NCBI GenBank assembly: GCA_937975585.1
Contig: CALJUC010000156.1
Location: 1-8,748, forward strand
Direction: 5' to 3'
DNA from: an uncultured Moraxella sp.
Lineage (GTDB): Bacteria > Pseudomonadota > Gammaproteobacteria > Pseudomonadales > Moraxellaceae
Length of the DNA: 8,748 bases
Positions 6,102-8,748 of this stretch are shown here, piece after piece; the stretch's first letter is position 1; every line of letters starts with the position of its first letter. Below the pieces are notes generated by a model. That model saw only the letters and a list, made by a program, of their open reading frames with translations. It was not told the origin of the DNA and did no database searches. Both the position numbers and the translations under genes were made by a program.

Positions 6102-7049
6102 TTATCCTTTTACAATAATATCTTGAATATCCACAAAACAGTCTAGCCAACCGTTCATGACGATTGCAGGGCTATGGGTTACGATGATGATTTGGCTATT
6201 AGGATTAATTTCTCGGATTTGGGCGAGAAGCTTTTCTTGCCATGATAAATGTAATGATATTTCGGGTTCATCCATTAAAATCAATGCGTTATCTTTGGTA
6301 GCAATAGCGACTTTTAATAAAATATAGATAACTTGACGTTCACCTGATGATAGCTGTGGAAAATTTAAAATTTCATTATTAAATTTAAACTCAAGTTCAA
6401 ATTTATTATTTAGGGAAACACTTTTATTACTCTCACTAAACATATGATTCAATGAAGTAATAAATTTATTGTTCAAATCTAGGTTATTAATTTTTGATAA
6501 TCTATCTAATTCATTTTGTATTTGCCAATCTAAAATGTTTTCTGTCTTTCCGTTTCCCATTTCAATATTTTGAAAAGAGTTTGCATTTAAAGCCATAGTT
6601 GAGACAAATTCAAAATTGACCTTTGTTTCATTTTTGGTGGCAGTGTATTCAATTGAATCAGTTATATTGAAACGGAATTTATTCTTTTTAATACTATTTA
6701 TCATGACGTCTTTTAATTCACTTTTGATGTGATTGTTTTCTCTCACTTCTTTAATGATGAGTCTCTTCATTTCTTGCTCATCCACCAAGTCTAATAAATT
6801 AGAAATATTTTCTTGAGATTTTCTTAATTTAAGAATGTTATTGGAATCAAGCTCAATTGTGACTTCTGAGCAAAGCTTTGATTTGTCATGTATCTCTTCT
6901 TGAGAGATTGTATTTACCACCAGTTGTAAAACGGTCGATTTCCCCATCCCATTTTTACCAACAAGCACATTGGTTTTTTGCAGATTCCATTCAATATCTT
7001 TATCACCAAATAATTGGCTGATTTTTATAGTTTTAATCATATTTTCCAT
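6102..7049 (-). CDS. ABC/AAA_21-type ATPase, candidate AriA-like sensor of a defence pair
   Basis: About 315 residues from ATG 7049, which has TAGG seven bases upstream. A TTG at 7064 would add five residues and ATG 7040 would remove three. Numbering from ATG 7049, Walker A GKNGMGKST is at 31-39, the ABC signature LSSGE at 233-237, Walker B LILMDEPE at 256-263 with the catalytic Glu after DEP, and the H-switch VTHSPAI with His near 292. The AAA_21 ending GWLDCFVDIQDI follows. All elements for ATP-driven dimer closure are present. The insert between Walker A and signature is about 190 residues, charged and partly helical (DEQEMKRLIIKEVREN). AriA proteins of PARIS are, as I recall, longer than this, so the protein may be a compact version or belong to a related ATPase/TOPRIM system. 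It shares an operon with the DUF4435 gene and is transcribed divergently from hrpA. Confidence 0.88.
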   Translation of the reverse strand: MENMIKTIKISQLFGDKDIEWNLQKTNVLVGKNGMGKSTVLQLVVNTISQEEIHDKSKLCSEVTIELDSNNILKLRKSQENISNLLDLVDEQEMKRLIIKEVRENNHIKSELKDVMINSIKKNKFRFNITDSIEYTATKNETKVNFEFVSTMALNANSFQNIEMGNGKTENILDWQIQNELDRLSKINNLDLNNKFITSLNHMFSESNKSVSLNNKFELEFKFNNEILNFPQLSSGERQVIYILLKVAIATKDNALILMDEPEISLHLSWQEKLLAQIREINPNSQIIIVTHSPAIVMNGWLDCFVDIQDIIVKG

Positions 7050-7085
7050 TGTCAAACCTATCAATTCAAACTTTGCAAAAATCGT

Positions 7086-7094
7086 ATTGTAGCA
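7086..7094 (-). promoter_or_regulatory. Candidate extended -10 promoter of the ATPase/DUF4435 operon
   Basis: On the minus strand the sequence reads TGCTACAAT, which is an extended -10 element (TG, one base, then TACAAT, 5 of 6 to consensus). It lies about 37 bases before the ATG at 7049, leaving a short leader of about 30 bases. No good -35 box is found at 16-18 bases, which extended -10 promoters can lack. Prediction by eye only. Confidence 0.4.
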
Positions 7095-7235
7095 TAAAGC
7101 AGTTTAATAGAAATGATGACAATCACAACCTAAAATTTGAAGCTATAAGATTTGATGTATAGAACTTGATATACTTTATATATCCCCCATTTATCAAAAG
7201 ACTTTTTCTCTAAAAAAATAAAATAGCCCAAGCAA

Positions 7236-8748
7236 ATGACCGAAATTTTACCCGAAAAAACTGCTCAAATTCAAAATCCAAGTTTACCCCCTAATGCCCC
7301 AGTGATGGCAAAAGACAGCTATTATCTGTCACGCCTTGCCCAGCAATTAAAACAAATCAAAGACAAAGAAAGTGAAGACTATACCTCAAGGTTTGACCGT
7401 TACCAAAAACAACTCAAACACTCGCAAGACAGGGTGCAAAGCCGTATCGCCAGTCTGCCAACGATTCATCTTAATGAAGACTTGCCCGTCAGCCAACAAG
7501 CCGATAGACTCATCAAAGCCATCCAAGACCACCAAGTCATCATCGTGGCAGGGGAGACAGGCTCAGGCAAAACCACCCAGTTACCTAAGATTGCCATGCT
7601 CGCAGGGCGAGGGGTAACAGGGCAAATCGGACACACACAGCCAAGACGATTAGCGGCGCGTAGTGTGGCAAATCGCATTGCTGAAGAACTAGGGGAAACG
7701 CTCGGACAGACAGTCAGCTTCAAAGTGCGTTTTACTGAGCAAGGCTCATCGGATTCCATTGTCAAACTGATGACCGACGGTATTTTGCTTGCCGAAATGG
7801 CGCATGACAAGTTTTTGAGCCGCTATGATACCATTATCATTGATGAAGCCCACGAGCGCAGTCTTAACATTGACTTTATCATGGGTTATCTCAAGCGTCT
7901 ATTGCCAAAACGTCCCGATTTAAAGGTGATTATCACATCGGCGACGCTTGACACAGCAAGGTTTAGCCAGTATTTTTCTAGCGTTGATGGTAAAACCAAA
8001 AAAGCGACGCCCGCGCCTGTATTTGTGGTTGAAGGTCGCAGTTATCCCGTAGAAGTGCGCTACCGTCCGTTGACGGATGAGATTGTCACAGGTTCGGATG
8101 ATGACAGCTTTGATGATGTCGAAGAAAACTTGCCGCGAGCGATTACCGCAGCAGTGGAAGAGTGCTACCAAGACGCTGCCAGCAAAGGGCATGCTGACCA
8201 AGCGGATATTTTGATTTTTGCGGCGACAGAAGCGCAAATTCATGATTTGGCAGATATATTAAACCAATATGCCCCTCGTCATACCCAGATTTTGCCGTTA
8301 TTTGCCCGTCAAAGTTTTGCCGAGCAACAACAGATTTTTCACCCGACAGGCGGCCGTCGCATTATCATCGCCACCAACGTTGCCGAAACCGCCTTGACCG
8401 TGCCCAATATCCGCTACGTCATAGATTTGGGATTTGCCCGAATGTCACGCTATGACTATCGCTCGCGGGTACAACGCCTGCCGATTGAAGCGATTAGCCA
8501 AGCTGCCGCCAATCAACGAAAAGGTCGCTGTGGACGTATCGCGGCGGGCGTGTGTATCCGTTTATATTCAGAAGAAGATTTTACCAGCCGTCCTGAGTTT
8601 ACCGAGCCTGAAATTCTGCGTACCAACTTGGCGTCGGTAATTTTGCAAATGGCAAACTTGGGTCTGGGCGAGGTAGAAAACTTTGACTTTATCCAGCCCC
8701 CCGACAATCGACTGGTCAATGACGGGCGTAAACTGTTAGAAGAATTGG
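7236..8748 (+). CDS. hrpA: ATP-dependent RNA helicase HrpA (DEAH box), N-terminal part
   Basis: The frame is open from ATG 7236 to the window end: 504 full codons of a protein that has about 1300 residues in E. coli. Helicase motifs in order are Walker A AGETGSGKTT (near 105-114), QPRRLAA, DEAH at 203-206, SAT at 235-237, ATNVAETALT at 379-388 and QRKGRCGR at 427-434. This places RecA-like domains 1 and 2 inside the window, with the winged-helix region starting near the edge. The segment VRFTEQGSSDSIVKLMTDGILLAE and the later EPEILRTNLASVILQM are HrpA-like. HrpA acts on RNA in the cytoplasm and has been linked to mRNA processing and resolving stalled ribosomes. ATG 7236 has no clear Shine-Dalgarno; the next in-frame ATG is 7305, also without one, so I keep the first. 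Base composition is ordinary, unlike the AT-rich operon upstream. Confidence 0.96.
   Translation, partial: MTEILPEKTAQIQNPSLPPNAPVMAKDSYYLSRLAQQLKQIKDKESEDYTSRFDRYQKQLKHSQDRVQSRIASLPTIHLNEDLPVSQQADRLIKAIQDHQVIIVAGETGSGKTTQLPKIAMLAGRGVTGQIGHTQPRRLAARSVANRIAEELGETLGQTVSFKVRFTEQGSSDSIVKLMTDGILLAEMAHDKFLSRYDTIIIDEAHERSLNIDFIMGYLKRLLPKRPDLKVIITSATLDTARFSQYFSSVDGKTKKATPAPVFVVEGRSYPVEVRYRPLTDEIVTGSDDDSFDDVEENLPRAITAAVEECYQDAASKGHADQADILIFAATEAQIHDLADILNQYAPRHTQILPLFARQSFAEQQQIFHPTGGRRIIIATNVAETALTVPNIRYVIDLGFARMSRYDYRSRVQRLPIEAISQAAANQRKGRCGRIAAGVCIRLYSEEDFTSRPEFTEPEILRTNLASVILQMANLGLGEVENFDFIQPPDNRLVNDGRKLLEEL

Larger units (their letters stand above)
5126..7049 (-). other. PARIS-like two-gene defence operon (ATPase + DUF4435 TOPRIM protein)
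   Basis: Two tightly coupled minus-strand genes, with 7 bases between the first stop and the second ATG, and the second ribosome binding site at the end of the first gene. The first codes an ABC/AAA_21-type ATPase, the second a DUF4435 protein. This pairing and order match the PARIS system, in which AriA (ATPase scaffold and sensor) holds AriB (DUF4435 TOPRIM nuclease) until a phage trigger such as Ocr releases it, after which AriB attacks host tRNA. The unit is clearly AT-rich: bases 5161-5220 hold 17 G+C of 60, against 34 of 60 at 7561-7620 in hrpA. This points to horizontal gain. No mobility gene is present. Function is inferred from architecture alone. Confidence 0.6.

Noticed and set aside
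5851..6150. 99-codon minus-strand frame overlapping the ATPase/DUF4435 junction
   Set aside because: It is an out-of-frame shadow of the DUF4435 gene; the DUF4435 and ATPase frames carry the recognisable motifs.
5110..7128. Terminal inverted repeats of a mobile element (TTGTGACATTG at 5110-5120 against CAATCACAAC in 7119-7128)
   Set aside because: The match is short and has gaps, no transposase or integrase lies between, and no target duplication was seen.
7466..8719. Several short reading frames on the minus strand opposite hrpA (and 7372-7617, 8434-8640 on the plus strand)
   Set aside because: All are overlaps of the strongly conserved HrpA frame, with compositionally odd translations and no family features.

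Overview
The window looks like chromosomal DNA of a gammaproteobacterium of the Moraxellaceae (Moraxella/Psychrobacter type). This rests on recognising the proteins by eye (HrpA, WrbA followed by a DUF2069 protein, YihY/BrkB, a PyrC'-like dihydroorotase). No search was run, so the genus is an inference.

Layout, left to right. Bases 1-383 carry the 3' end of a dihydroorotase-family gene whose metal-site signature is degenerate, suggesting a non-catalytic PyrC'/PyrX subunit. Bases 449-945 hold a small DUF2127 membrane protein gene whose last 32 codons are out of frame by one base. A strong two-way terminator (990-1022) separates it from a long minus-strand yihY-type gene (1038-2978) with an unusual disordered tail of about 200 residues. 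A 380-base gene-free stretch with a 10-bp inverted repeat precedes the plus-strand pair wrbA (3359-3979) and a DUF2069 membrane protein (3995-4408). These meet tail to tail with a minus-strand carboxylesterase/acylprotein thioesterase-like gene (4430-5098).

The most interesting part is 5126-7049. It is a visibly AT-richer two-gene minus-strand operon coding for an ABC/AAA_21-type ATPase (about 315 aa) and, 7 bases downstream, a DUF4435 TOPRIM-like protein (322 aa). An ATPase beside a DUF4435 protein is the architecture of the PARIS anti-phage system (AriA sensor ATPase plus AriB toxic TOPRIM nuclease). The ATPase here seems shorter than AriA as I recall it, so this may be a compact PARIS relative or a separate split OLD-like defence system. 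Walker A, ABC signature, Walker B and H-switch are all present in the ATPase, and the acidic TOPRIM residues are present in the partner, so the pair looks intact.

The operon sits between housekeeping genes: the esterase on one side and hrpA on the other (7236 to the window end). HrpA is a DEAH-box RNA helicase, and its gene is divergently oriented and cut by the window edge. A 14-bp perfect inverted repeat covers the stop codon of the DUF4435 gene at the esterase-side junction. No integrase, transposase, tRNA, rRNA or CRISPR array was seen.
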